DNA of 64,000 nucleotides from Diphasiastrum complanatum (taxonomy: Eukaryota; Streptophyta; Lycopodiopsida; Lycopodiales; Lycopodiaceae), in NCBI GenBank assembly GCA_029204225.1, contig CM055111.1, forward strand, positions 6,294,938 to 6,358,937. The letters run 5' to 3'. The notes beneath the pieces are model-generated. The model was given only the letters and a program-made list of their open reading frames with translations, ran no database searches and was not told where the DNA came from. The translations under genes and the position numbers were made by a program. This document shows, in pieces, positions 1 through 12,300 of the stretch. The first letter of the stretch is position 1; the number at the start of each line of letters is the position of its first letter.

Positions 1-136
1 TTTCAATAGCATTGGCATGTAGGAAATTAGTCGCTTGAGTTCGAAACTTTGATGCATCAGCCAGAACATCCAATTCGACTCTTACTCAATTCCAGCAATC
101 AATACTGAGATTAGGAAATGAAATAGGACCGCTCAC
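1..136 (-). other. Left edge: FANCI intron 12, possibly part of next exon
   Basis: A donor (AAAGG|GTGAGC) closes exon 12 at 137. On the minus strand from about 90 to 1 a frame reads ELDVLADASKFRTQ with no stop and could belong to the next exon. I cannot match it to the animal C-terminus, and no acceptor gives the right phase, so it is left unassigned. Confidence 0.3.
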
Positions 137-327
137 CCTTTGCATGATAGCACAAAAGTATACAGCGGGCCAGTCAAGTTTTTGCACGTTAAGTTAGTAA
201 AGCCTTTGGAAACTATCACTGGGTAATGGTTGTCTGAATCCCTTGGAGCAATGCAAAGACGCGTTGCAGCTGCTAAGCATTTGTACAATCTACCAGTCAC
301 CTTCAAGAATTGTTCGGCCTGGGCCAC
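137..327 (-). CDS. FANCI: FANCI exon 12
   Basis: Acceptor TTTTGCAG|GTGG at 328-329 and donor AAAGG|GTGAGC at 135-136. It encodes a segment running from QAEQFLKVTG to NLTGPLYTFVLSC, matching the animal C-terminal helical stretch that ends HLTPLCYSFISYV. Joined to exon 11 (ending in phase 1), the exon reads in the wrong frame. Dropping one C of the CCC run (+ strand GGG, 321-323) restores it and gives the phase-2 end expected at the donor. Confidence 0.8.
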
Positions 328-3300
328 CTGCAAAACTACTGATATTAAAATTGTCTGCATTTCGGTAAGGACAGACCTCAAAGGATTAAGGCTCAGCAAG
401 AAATTAGCTTAGAGTGGATGAGAACTCACAGGCTAAATTCATGTTGGTAAAAATGGAAAGAAGTGACACCAAGACTCAAGCCTCTTATGTAAAGCATCTT
501 CCAATTTGACTCTGGAAGAAATTGGAGCTTTTGTCTTGCGAATCACTCTGCATCTCCGAGACCTCCCCACAGTCTGGATTTTTAGCTTTGAGATGAGCCA
601 CTCAATATCAGACAAAATGCTTCTGAATGCTGAAGAAGAAATCAGCAAGGCCATTCTGAGTAGAGCTATTGACAATAGGGTATTCATCCGATGAGTCAAT
701 AGCTTCACTTTCTTCAGAGCCCGTTACTCTCAGAAGTTCAGAAGCGATACACTGTGCTATATTGAGATCTTCAGGTGAAATGCTCAGACAGACAGTTAAG
801 GACCCAAGTGCTCGAGCTGCCCCCACGTTTACAACCTGATGATCCTTGCAGATTAAGTTGGCCCATGCACCGTGTTGCTTCATAAGAGCAGGAGGCAATT
901 TACTTGCAAGCAGCAGAACCGTTCCAGCTACCACCTGCAGAGATAGAAAGGAGATTCTCAAATTTGATATAAGATCCACCTCACATTTCACCTTAATACA
1001 CAGCCTGCATAGGAAGCTAAGGTCTATCTCACATTTCATTTGAATACAACGCTTGTGTAACCTAGCATTGAAAATTCTACACTTGGATTCTTTATGCAAG
1101 CTTGGACATGCCACATAGACCTTCCTTTATTTGGCAACGAGCAGGTCAAAACTATTGAAAGAATTATTCTAAGAACAAAAACGATTGGCAGGATAGATAA
1201 CATCAGTGCTCATAATCTTTGAAAACATCATTTCAAAATTCTGCCTAGTGTGCATATAAGATTCCAAATGCTGTCCATGGCCAACGACTCCATCTCCAGT
1301 TTGGGAGCAGTATTTATCTTAACTGCTCTCCTTTTTCCTTAGAGAAGAAAGCCCAAACTTTTTCAGCATGAACAACTTCATGGGCTTTTCACCATAGTGA
1401 CATGATGCTTACGTTTTTATATAATACATATTATGCTTGACAAGTATCAAAAAGAATCAAAGGAAAAATATTCAACAGCAAGTTTTACGCAGGTGTGAAG
1501 TCATGCCCCAGAGGGCATTCAGGCCTTGCCTAAGCTTAGAAACCTTGGAGACCCCTGCCCCACATGCTCGGTAAACCCTCCGGGAACTACAATATCCTAC
1601 ACAAAATCCTCAAACCTTGAATAAATTTGCATCTTTTTAAGATCAGTAGTCACACAACTTTTAAAATCTAAAATAAAAAAGCAAGGATAGGAACTCAGAC
1701 ATTGATCGCAAACTATTAAATGCAATTCCAATGCATAGCTCCAAGTTTCAAAGTATTTAGCCTCAATAATATTACGAAAGATCTAGGAAGCAGTACGGGT
1801 GAAGTCACCTCAGTTTCAGTGTATTTGGAAGAAGCAAGTAGCTCCTGTAGGAATGGTCTCATCTCTCTCAGCAACCAACCATGAATTAGCTCAGATTTGA
1901 GTTCATCAGTCATGCCTTGATTATCTTCGAAGCTAGAACTCTCTTCTGTATCTTCAAAACTGTTTACAGCTCCAGTTTTAAGTGTTAAATTCTTAAGTAT
2001 CTGTACCAAACATGATCGCTGAATTCCCAAGCTAATAAGCTCATGGACACATTTAAGAGCGGTAAGAATGAGACCAGCTGGTGTTTCGTCACCTGTTTTT
2101 TTTTCCTTTGTTAGGCTTGTCTTTATTATAATCTTGGGTTGCGTTTACCATCAAACTGTTGCTGGATGTTAATGTTAAGAGAACTTTAGCAAGCTGATAT
2201 GCAATTACCCTCCAGTCATTGCCTACAAGTTTGCTGAGATTACTGTACAATTTCTCTTGCCCAACCGGTGTATAAGCTACTCCTTTCAGATGTTGAAGCA
2301 GCTTCTAAGAGCAAAGGCAACAATTTGGGTATCTACACTAAACGATTCCTTTGAGTTCTCTTGCAAAGCTGTTGTGTCTCCCTGATTGTCCTTGCAAATG
2401 CCAGCTTTGAGAAGATGTGCGATTGTAGAACTACTCAAATGTGGCATACGCTTTTCAAGTGACGATTGAGGAGCCAGAAAAGGATTTGATTTTACAGGTA
2501 AAGTATCACGCAACCCTGCTTCAGAAGTTTTAGTCCCCAACTTGGGCCCAGCGCCTAATTTTGTTGAACCTTTGCTGTTACCTTTACCCTTCAGTGCAAT
2601 ACTTTGCTGTAAACTATCATGCAGCACAATATAGCATTTGACCTCTTTCTCAGCCTTGATGCGAATTGCACTATTCTCACCACAAACTTCAGAAAGAGCT
2701 GCATCTATCATGACCTCGAGCACTCCTATTAACATACGAGCCTGCTCCAGATTCTTTTGTCCCTCTGCAGTTTCTGGTGTGAAATTTTGAGTTTTTCCAA
2801 GACCAAAATCTGCAAACATGCCCACATAGAAAGAGACGTGCAAAATAGTTTAAGATGCAGCACATAGCTATGCTTGAATTGAAAGATCCACAATCAAGAC
2901 TTAGCCTATGAAAATGATTATTGAGCCAAGTTCTACAGTTTTACGAACAGATCAAGCTCTGGTAAGTCTCATCAAAAGTAGTAGGAAATTTCAATGCATC
3001 GTTGTGAGTCATTTCTAAGGGGTATTGTAGATCAGTGGAGATGAAGGTACCTCCTAGTGAGCTGACTTGCAAGCCCTTTCTAAGGCTCAAAAGAGCAAGT
3101 GAAAAGGACTCTCCTGTTGAGACACGAGCACGCTGTCCAGAGAGACAAAAACTTAAAATTCATGATTCGATCAGTTCAAATGTGAATCTATCCTGAAGCA
3201 CTGCTTGTTAAACATCAGAATACCTCTTGATCCTGGGAAAGCGAGAAGCCAAAAGACGTCCATGCATATGCAGATTGTTGAGCTTGGCTAGGATGCGGTT

Positions 3301-6300
3301 GAAGTACCAAGAGTTGATGAATACAATGCAAGAGATGATCTAGCGGCTCCTGTATGTGAGCTATATCATTCTGAACGGCAGTACAGGAACTCAAATGCAA
3401 AGAAGCTGTGTTGTCCTACAAAGCCACGAATTTCAACCATTAATATACGTGCCATAATAAGGTAGGTAGCCACATCAGCTTGTCACGAAGTTAAAAACTT
3501 TAGACTGCATCTGTCACTCGCGTAAACTTAGCTCATACCTCTCCAGCAGCGTAGAATTGACAAAAATGTGGCCAGAGAAGATCAAAGATAGTCTCTGCCA
3601 TAGATGGGTCAACCAGAAGGAGCTTTGGAAGACTGTTGTACAGAATCTCTCTCACACTGGCCTGCGCAAAGTATGTTATAATCAGTATTTGTGGTCAGTA
3701 AACTCATTAAGAATGGACTAAGGATAGCACTATGGACAATACCTGTTGTGAAAGGCATCTTCGAAACAGACCCAGTAGCTCGTGAAAAAGGTGGGTCTGC
3801 TTTCCTGAGTAGTTTCTTTCCAGCGGCTGACTACCACTTTGGCTGCAACTGGCCTCACTAGCAGAATGCACCAAGGACTCTGAGACTCTGAGAAACTTAG
3901 AGCCCTTTTCAGCTATAGCCAAGTCCAGTAGGCCTTGAACAGCAACCATGCGTGCAGTTGCTTCTCTATGAAAGATTGACTTGCGCAAAACGAGGACCAT
4001 ATAGTCCTGTAAAAGGAGCATCAATCAGAAAACGTCAAGATAACCCTCCCGAACAAGCGCAAGCCAAAGGTTGGAACAACATGGATCATGTCCAATGCTA
4101 TATATTTAACTTGAAATTTGAGGTACCATGAGGTCACAGCTCATCTGGAACAAAGGATACAATGCTCCAACAAGAGAGGATGCTGTGAATTTGTTGAGGA
4201 TACTGAAATAGTCAAGACACTCTTTTAGGCGGGTCCCATACTCTAGCATTATTGGTGGACACGATTGCACAAGTAGAGCTAGCATTCTGCATATCAAGTT
4301 TCCACAATAACAATGCAGGAGTGAGTACAACTCCTCCTTTGCGAATTGTGAGAAGCATACAGCCTAAAAATCAGTTATAGTCATTTCTGTTGGCAAGTTC
4401 TGAACTTGTAAGCAAAACAGTCACATTCAGCAGAAATTTTGAACTCATCTTTCCTGATTATAGGATAGCTTTGCTGTGGTTTTAGCCCAATAATGCGAAA
4501 CTTGCTTTGTTCGATTATCTGCGATCTCCATGAACAAGTTCATGACTAAGCTAAGGTAAATCGAACACAAATGAAGCAATGCAATGGTTTATGGTGTTTC
4601 TGAAGAATGCTCATATGATATTTAAGACATTTACCTCATGTCGAGAAATTTCATGGGATTGAAATGCGGCCACTAAAACTCGAACGCCTAACTCTTGGCT
4701 GCCAGAAATTGCATCCAGTTTTCTCCAATCATCACTCAAAACAGGTCTACTTGCTGTTGCACATTCAACTAACACAAATCCTATCTGCACGATGCTAGGA
4801 ACTATATGATCCCATCCAAAAGAATTGCTCTGAACCTGTCAAAATAAAAGAAGAGCAGCCAACTGTAGCCAGCAGGTTAATTGAAAAAATAGACGCTTTG
4901 AATGCACAGTGGAGAACATGCACTTCTTTAAGTGGGTAGGACTTGCAACTACATCACTAATAGCTGATGATAGTATTATTTTGGAACTATGAATTGCAGG
5001 ACTTACAGCCTTCATGAAGGAATCTTCAACTGTAATTAGGACTTGTTGACACTCTGGTCCCAAAATTGATGACGCCCAGTAAGAACTTCTGAAATAAGAG
5101 AAATAACCATTTCTGAATCAGATATACCATACATAATCTATTTGAAATCTGTAAGACTAGATTGATCAAATGTGATTGCCTTCACCTATCTTCATTTGGA
5201 GAACTTTAATAAGGGAATTAATATCTTGGAATTGGACATAGCATACATCATTTGTCAGTGACGACCTTTAGGAGAATACTCTTGGAGAGGCATTGTGTGA
5301 CCCAAGTAGTTATCAACATCCTTGGTGGGCATTGCACAACCTGGGAGGGCTAACTCTCCTTGAGGAAAAGTGAGAGCATCAGATAGTGTTTGATCCGAGA
5401 TAAGTGTTAATTGGTACGTTAGTGCTGAGAGGATGGTAAAAGAAGCGAATCCATCCCAAGAAGCAAAAATCTGATCGATCTTTGGGCTTTGAAATTTAAG
5501 GAGTACAGAGGACCCTAGCCTCGTGGCTTGAAGGATCGCAACAGCAAGGGGAATGAGCCATTGATCTAGCTCCATCCTTGAGGGTAGGGAGAATAGAGTA
5601 ACAGTTTCATGAGCAAACTTTACTCCTTAGGCTGGATTTCACACATGTGAGGTGTGAAACAGCACAAGGAGAATGTTTCTAGGTTGGCTTACAATCACAC
5701 TTCCACATGTGCACCATATTTTATCCTGAATTATTTTTCTGCAACAAATCAGGGTGGGTCAAAGGCAGCCTCCTCTGGAGCACCAAAACCGATGAACCGG
5801 ACGACGTGCTCAAACGCATGATAGAAGACAAGGGCAAAGCTCTGGCAAGAGGTGATTCTCCTTCCTCCAGTTCTTGGCTTGGGTATACTCAAGGGATGCC
5901 TATCCAACATTTTTGTGGAGTTGATTAATCAATGAGATGGAGTTGGATGGAACGATCTAGATGATCTACTTTTTTATGCACCGCACGCGCGCGCACACAC
6001 ATATATATGTCTCTTGCCTGCACATGACTTTTGAAATGTGCATAGAACTAGTTGTAGGTGTTGGGGATTGGGGTGATGTAAAGCGCTAGATTGTGTTTCC
6101 TCATGCTTGCAAGAATGCCTATATTTCCTAGTGCCTACAAGGGAGTGTCTACTTAGGGTTGTACTGCCCATACGTCAAGTTATGAACGTGGCGCTCTCAT
6201 TTTGTGTCATTTTTTGCCCTAATTTGTGAACTGATCTGTAGGGTTTAGGGTTGAGGTGTCGTAAGATGTTAAGCTATGTTCCTTAATGCCTAAAAGATTG

Positions 6301-9300
6301 CCAATACTGTCGATTTTCTCCTTTACGACACGTATCTCAAGTTTTCAATGTTATGCTCATTTTTTCATGTCATTTTTGCCATGATTTGTGAAATGGCTTG
6401 TATTTATCTGATGGATGGTTGTAAGATGCTATGATGGGTTGCTTGATGCCTACAAGAATGTTAGGAATGTCTCTTTTGGCATTTGCAGCACATAGGTCAC
6501 GTTTTGAATGTCATGCTCGCTTTTTTCGTGTCGACTTTGGCAGTAATTTGTGAAATGAGCTCTATTTATCGATGCAATGTACTGAACCATTGATGTCTTG
6601 TGTGTGTTTAGCAGTTGCAGTGCATGTAGTTGATAGGCTGACCTGACACGATGTCGGTTGTTGGTAGGGGCATGTGGGCAGAGGTTGACCTTGTAGAGGG
6701 GGATGCGGCTACGTCCCATGGTTCAGGTGCCCACAAATGGAGATGCTACCACTGTGGTTTGGAGTTCAGAGGTGTCATAGATCCTAACACCACAGTAGGG
6801 CAAACACTAACTAATCCACCCAACCTTGCCTACTCCCTGATATGGAGCAAGCCCCTGCAAGCCCAGTGTGAGGACTGGTAGCATGCATACTGCCAAGTGT
6901 CGCCCACGTGGCTCTGACGTGGCCGACTGCACGTCATAAACCGCCCTATCCTGCTGACATGGTCCCTAGGCTGTGTTAAGCCCGCCATGGCTATGGACCG
7001 TGCCGGGGCACACTACTCACACTGTCTCGCCCTGTTGGTCATGTACACTGGACACGACCTTGACTGTGGTATCTGACCTCCTGTGTTCTCTACGGTTCGG
7101 CACTGGTTACGTGTTCGTAAGACTCCCTCCCCCTTAAGAACCGTCTTGGTCCTCTAAGACAAAGTCTGGAAAAATCTTGCGAAAAACGCTGCCTCTTTCC
7201 CAAGTGGCATTCTCAACAAGCTGACCATTCCACTTGACTAGATATTCTCGGTATAGAGTATGACGAGTCTGCGTCTCTCTACTATCAAGAATCTCCTCTA
7301 GTTCATGTGGAGGTTGCTGAATATCCAATGGGAGAACTAGAACATTGTCCCCTACCAGATTTTTTGATCTAGCTAAGGCTTTTTGTAACTGACTTACATG
7401 AAAAACTAGAAAAACCTTACTGTTGTGTGGGAGTTCTAGGTCATAGGTGACCTTGCCTGTTTGACCGTCCCCCGTCTGTGTCGGTAGTACTCATATTAAG
7501 TTTAGTATGGAGATGATGGAATACCTCCCTCCAAAAATTTCCATTAAACTTATTGTACTGATAGCTGACTATGCTGGAAGGTAGACCGTACAATTTAAAT
7601 AGCCCATCTACAAACAACCTTGCTAACTCTTGAGCTCTAACGGTTGTTTTGGTCAGAATAAAATGACCCATTTTTGTCAAACGATCAACTATGACCCACA
7701 TAGCGTCATTACCCTTTTGGGTTTTAGGCAGGCCTACTATAAAATCCAAGGAGATACTCTCCCATTTACCAGCTGGTATATCTAAGGGCTGTAACAACCC
7801 TCCTGCCTTTAAACGCGCTGCTTTATTTACCTGACATTTTTGGCAACTGGTTACATATTGTTGGACGTCCTTTTTCATATTGGGCCAGAAAAATTGCCTA
7901 CGAAGAAGCTCAGAGGTCTTCTAAATGCCTGGGTGCCCCGCACTAGGACTGTCATGACACTCATATAGGACCTGCTGCCTATAATCCTCTGAATTGGGGA
8001 CCCATACTCTATTTCTAAAGAGCAAGTACTCATCCTGAATGGAATACTATTTCCATTTGAATCCTTGAGTCAACTGACCCTCAACCACTGGGGTTTGCTT
8101 GGGTAATACAAGCTCAGAATCCTCATCGTCATCTGACGTATACTCGGACTCATCATCATCCTCAACGGAAGCTGCCGTATTCTTGGATGAGCCCTGGGAA
8201 CTGGTTCTAGAATCTGTAACTGTCTGCTCTGGACTGAGTTCCAGATAATAGAGAAGAATGCCTAATGCTAGCACTTCCCTCTCAAGGACTCGAGTAACTC
8301 ACTACGAATCTGATTAAAACTCAAGTCGTTTATCATAGGCATTCTACAAAGTGCATCTGCTACTGTGTTGAATTTCTCCCGTCTATATCTGATAGACATA
8401 TCAAACTCTTGCATTAATTCAGCCCAACGAGCTTTCCGACCTCTGAGCTCAAGCTGATTGCGAAGGTATCTGAGACTTTCATGGTCTGTCAGGACCTCAA
8501 AGTTGGCACCATACAAATAATGCCTTCAAGTCTTAAGGGCATGAACTATGGAGAAGAATTCCTTTCCATAGGCACTGTACCTAGTCTGTGCTAGCTCAAG
8601 TTTTTTACTCTCGAACGCAACTGGTCGTCCGCTCTGAGTTAGTACAACACCAACTGCAAAGTCGCTAGCATCTATTTCGACCACAAATGGCTGATTGGGG
8701 TCGACGACTTTTAAAACTGGTTGTAGCTAAGGCTATTTTGAGAGCATCAAAGCTCTCCTGATGTGCGGACTCCCAAATGAACTCCTTTCCCTTTCCCTTA
8801 AGAAGATTTGTCATGGGAACAGCTATCTGAGCATATTCCTTGACAAATCGTCTGAAATATCTCGCCAAAAAACCTAGAAAGATCTGAAGCTCTAAAATAT
8901 TCTAAGTCTCAGCCAACTGAGTATGGCTTTGACCTTATTAGGGTCCATTTTAATACCATCTGCCGAGATTATGTGACGGAAGCATAGACCCCTCTTTCTT
9001 TTTCACCAAAAGGACGGGTGAGGCCCATGGTGAACTACTGGTCTAAATTTGGCCTTTCCCAAGATAATCTGTTAACTGTCTAGTTATTTCTTCATCCTCT
9101 GTTCGGCAAACCTGACACGGAGGTTTAGAAACAGGTGTTGTAACTGGTACTAGGTTTATTACATGATCTACTTCTCTGCTAGGTGGTAAACCATGTGGTA
9201 AATCTTCAGGAAAAACATCTTTAAATTTAGACAACAAAGTTTCTAATTTATTGATTTTTTACTGTAAAGAACTAGAGATAGAAACTTCTAGAATAAACTA

Positions 9301-12300
9301 AAAGTCACATAAGAATACCTGATGGTCGTCGTCTCCGATCAGCTGATAGAGCTCTGATTTGCAGACCATAGGACTGTTGGAAACATCATGCTCCCCATGC
9401 AACTGGATCTCTCGGTCTTTATGCTGAAAGCTGAGGGTGTTCTCTTGACACTTTCTGTGGAGGGAAGGTCCTAAGTTGTAGAGCCAATCTCTCCCGAGAA
9501 CAATGTCTGTGCCGTCCAGGTGCATTATCTGAAAGTTTATTTCATCTTGATACCCCTGAATACCAAGATTTAAATTACTTATCATAGTTTCCCAAATTTT
9601 CTTGTCTTTACCCTTAGCTAATGAAACTATGTACCTATGTTGACTAGGTACTTCTGGAAGTCTGAGTTTTTTAACTAGGGTGTAGTTGATGAAATTATGG
9701 GCTGCCCCATTATCAACCATGACTCTGACTATTGGTTGCCCACTTTCCCATGCATACGTACTAGGTCATGCAGCCAAAAGTTGAAGGGTCTCGCTAGCAT
9801 TGCAAAGGTTAGTTAGCAACAGTGTTCATGGTCTTGATGAAACACCTTGATCTCGGAAGCTGCCGAGTCACTTGGAGAAACTTACTGTCTAAACAAGATG
9901 AACTTGTTTTTTTTATCTTTCTTATCTTTTTTAGTGAACGGCCCCTTGGGACACTGTCTGACTGTGTGTCCCTCGCCCATGCACACAAAGCACAAACGTT
10001 CTTGTTTGGCTTTCTCAAAATCTTTTGGTTTTAAGGACTGTATGAGCAATGGGCGTTTCTGAAGAGCTTCACTTTTAATTTTATCTTCTTTCTTTCTCTT
10101 TAAAAATCTCTTTTTAAATTAAAAGTCCTTCTAAGGAGGCTGCTCAAGAAAGAGGTTGTTGTCTCGCCTTCTTCCTACTCACTGAATCATCATAGATTTG
10201 AGCATATTAGTAGGCGAGTTTCTCTGAACCTCTACTTTATATTCATCTTTAAGGCCACGGACAAATCCTCTGATTTTTTGATAATCATCCATATTTTTTA
10301 TCTTTAAAATTGCCTCTCGATATTGCAAAATATATTGGATTAAAGATTTGTCCATTACTGTTTTTTCCTAGGCTTCCCAGGCTCTATCAAGTTCATTTTT
10401 TGGTAGAAACTCTGTTAGGAACGCTTCTTCAAAAGCTTTCCATGACCGGGGGGTCTGCCCAGTCTCCTGGAGGTTTAACCACCACTTATAGGCCATGGGC
10501 CCTAAGGAAAGACTGGCCTCAATAGCTTGCAAATGGTCAGGGGTCTGTTTAAGAGCATGAATGTTCTTCCATTTGCTAAGGAAGGTGTGTAGAATATCTA
10601 CATTTCTATCCTTCTCTTCCCCAATAGAAGTAGGAGGCTTTAAGTCTTTAAAGACACTGGGATGAGACCGCAGAGGCTCACCCGAAACTGATGGAAATGG
10701 AGAAGGGGACGGTTGAGAAGTGGATGGGAGGCTTCCTTTCGCGGAGTCCAAAATCAAACTTTTGAGCTCAGCAAACAAGTCGTCCATACTGGATTTGAAA
10801 TTGGCAAAAGCCAATTTCAATTCATCCACTTCTGTTACCAAGTGGAGATACTGCTCCTTGGTAACCAATTCGTTGAGTTCTTCGGCGAATTGCTCATGTT
10901 CTTCTACTTCCATGGGTTCTTTCCCCTTACTAAAAGTCAAGGCTTCTGTTTCAAGTTCGTCAATGCCTCTCTCCGGGGGTTGATCAGGTCCCTGAGGAGT
11001 GGTCATTTTCAGAAGTGAAAGAGAGGTACCTTAACTTCTGACTGAAAATAAGAAAAAAGATTGACTAAACTGGAAAAACGAAAGTAGAATACTTAGCTCT
11101 TTCTTAGGACTGTACTTCCAAAGAGAAAAGCAAGAAACCCCCTCAGTTCTTCCACAGCTGTCCAATCCTTCCTCTCGAACTGCCCAAAAACTCAAGTCTG
11201 AAACTGCCAAATCAAACTGAAGATCCGGATTTCAAGGGGACAGTAGATCGTTGATCTGAGTCCAACTTGATCCCTACTTTTAATCTGAGAAATTTGGATT
11301 GCTAGCTAAATTTAGCAGAACAAACTTCGATAGTTGTGGGGAGCACCCTCGCTGGCTGGAAAACAGCTTTATGGCTTCCCCAAAATCTGATTTGTGGGCA
11401 AAAAATGGTTCCAATCTCTAAAGTTTACAGCTCCCTGATCGCTGGTCTGTAAAGACTTCTGAAAGTCGGAAAAAACAAGGGTGAATCTTCAATTTGCTTC
11501 CCCTCGCTGGCCCTATCCTTTGATTTCAGGTAGAAATCAGATCAAACTTGATGGATTTACTTCCTAAAAATTCGAACGAAAAGCTGATTTTACAGCGACC
11601 TACCTATGCTAGAAATCTGGTCACAAAAAACAAGTAATTCCACCGAGATTTCCTCAGTAGAAGGCTGTCTCTAAAGCGTTGGCCCTGCTCTCACAGTTTT
11701 TGAAAAGTTGAAGAGATTTTGTGCACTCTGTCTACTTTCTCCATTGCTGCTACTAAGCTCCCAAAGAAGGAGATGGCTCTGATACCAGTGTCATAGATCC
11801 TAACACCACAGTAGGGCAAACACTAACTGATCCACCCAACCTTGCCTACTCCCTGATATGGAGCAAGCCCCTCCTAGCCCAGCATGAGGATTGGTAGCAT
11901 ACATACTACCAAGTGTCGGCCACGTGGCTCTGACGTGGCCGACTACACGTCGGGATCCAATGTGGGACCCTAGGTTGTGTTAGGCCCGCCATGGCTATGG
12001 ACCGTGTCGGGGCACACTATTCACACTGTCTTGCCCTGTTGGTCGTGTACGCTGGACACGACCCTGACTGTGGTATCTACCTCCTGTGTTCTCTAGGGTT
12101 CGGCACTGGTTACGTGCTCGTGACAACAAGGTCACTCAATAGAGCCAAGGCCCACTTATTGAAATTGACCAGGCCAGATTATCACTAACACGATTTTGGA
12201 GATTATAGAGAGGAGGATCAGCGCCATACCTACAGGTTGTCCAACGCAGTTCCAAGGAGAGTCTGCAACGATTTCAAGGTGGTAGAGGGGCGCATTCAGA

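Larger units (their letters stand above)
6773..12125 (-). mobile_element. Ty3/gypsy chromovirus, decayed, with both LTRs
   Basis: A 5.35-kb element on the minus strand. In order it has the 5' LTR (11789-12125), a tRNA-Met PBS, gag, CCHC knuckle, protease, start of RT, RNase H, integrase, chromodomain, PPT and 3' LTR. The palm of RT, including YVDD, has been deleted between about 8900 and 9040. Gag, protease and integrase are separated by stops and shifts. No clean 5-bp target duplication is seen (AGAGG left, ACAAG right). It lies in the same orientation as FANCI. Confidence 0.9.

Noticed and set aside
608-1114. Upstream extension of FANCI exon 11 to 1114
   Set aside because: The frame is open but a consensus acceptor at 935-936 matches the conserved start, and residues beyond it have no counterpart.
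2097-2290. A 190-bp intron in FANCI exon 10
   Set aside because: It would explain the frame change, but the segment is conserved coding sequence (EKLYSNL) and no donor lies at its start.
5255-5575. Alternative FANCI coding sequence beside exon 3
   Set aside because: No match to FANCI and no splice sites in phase.
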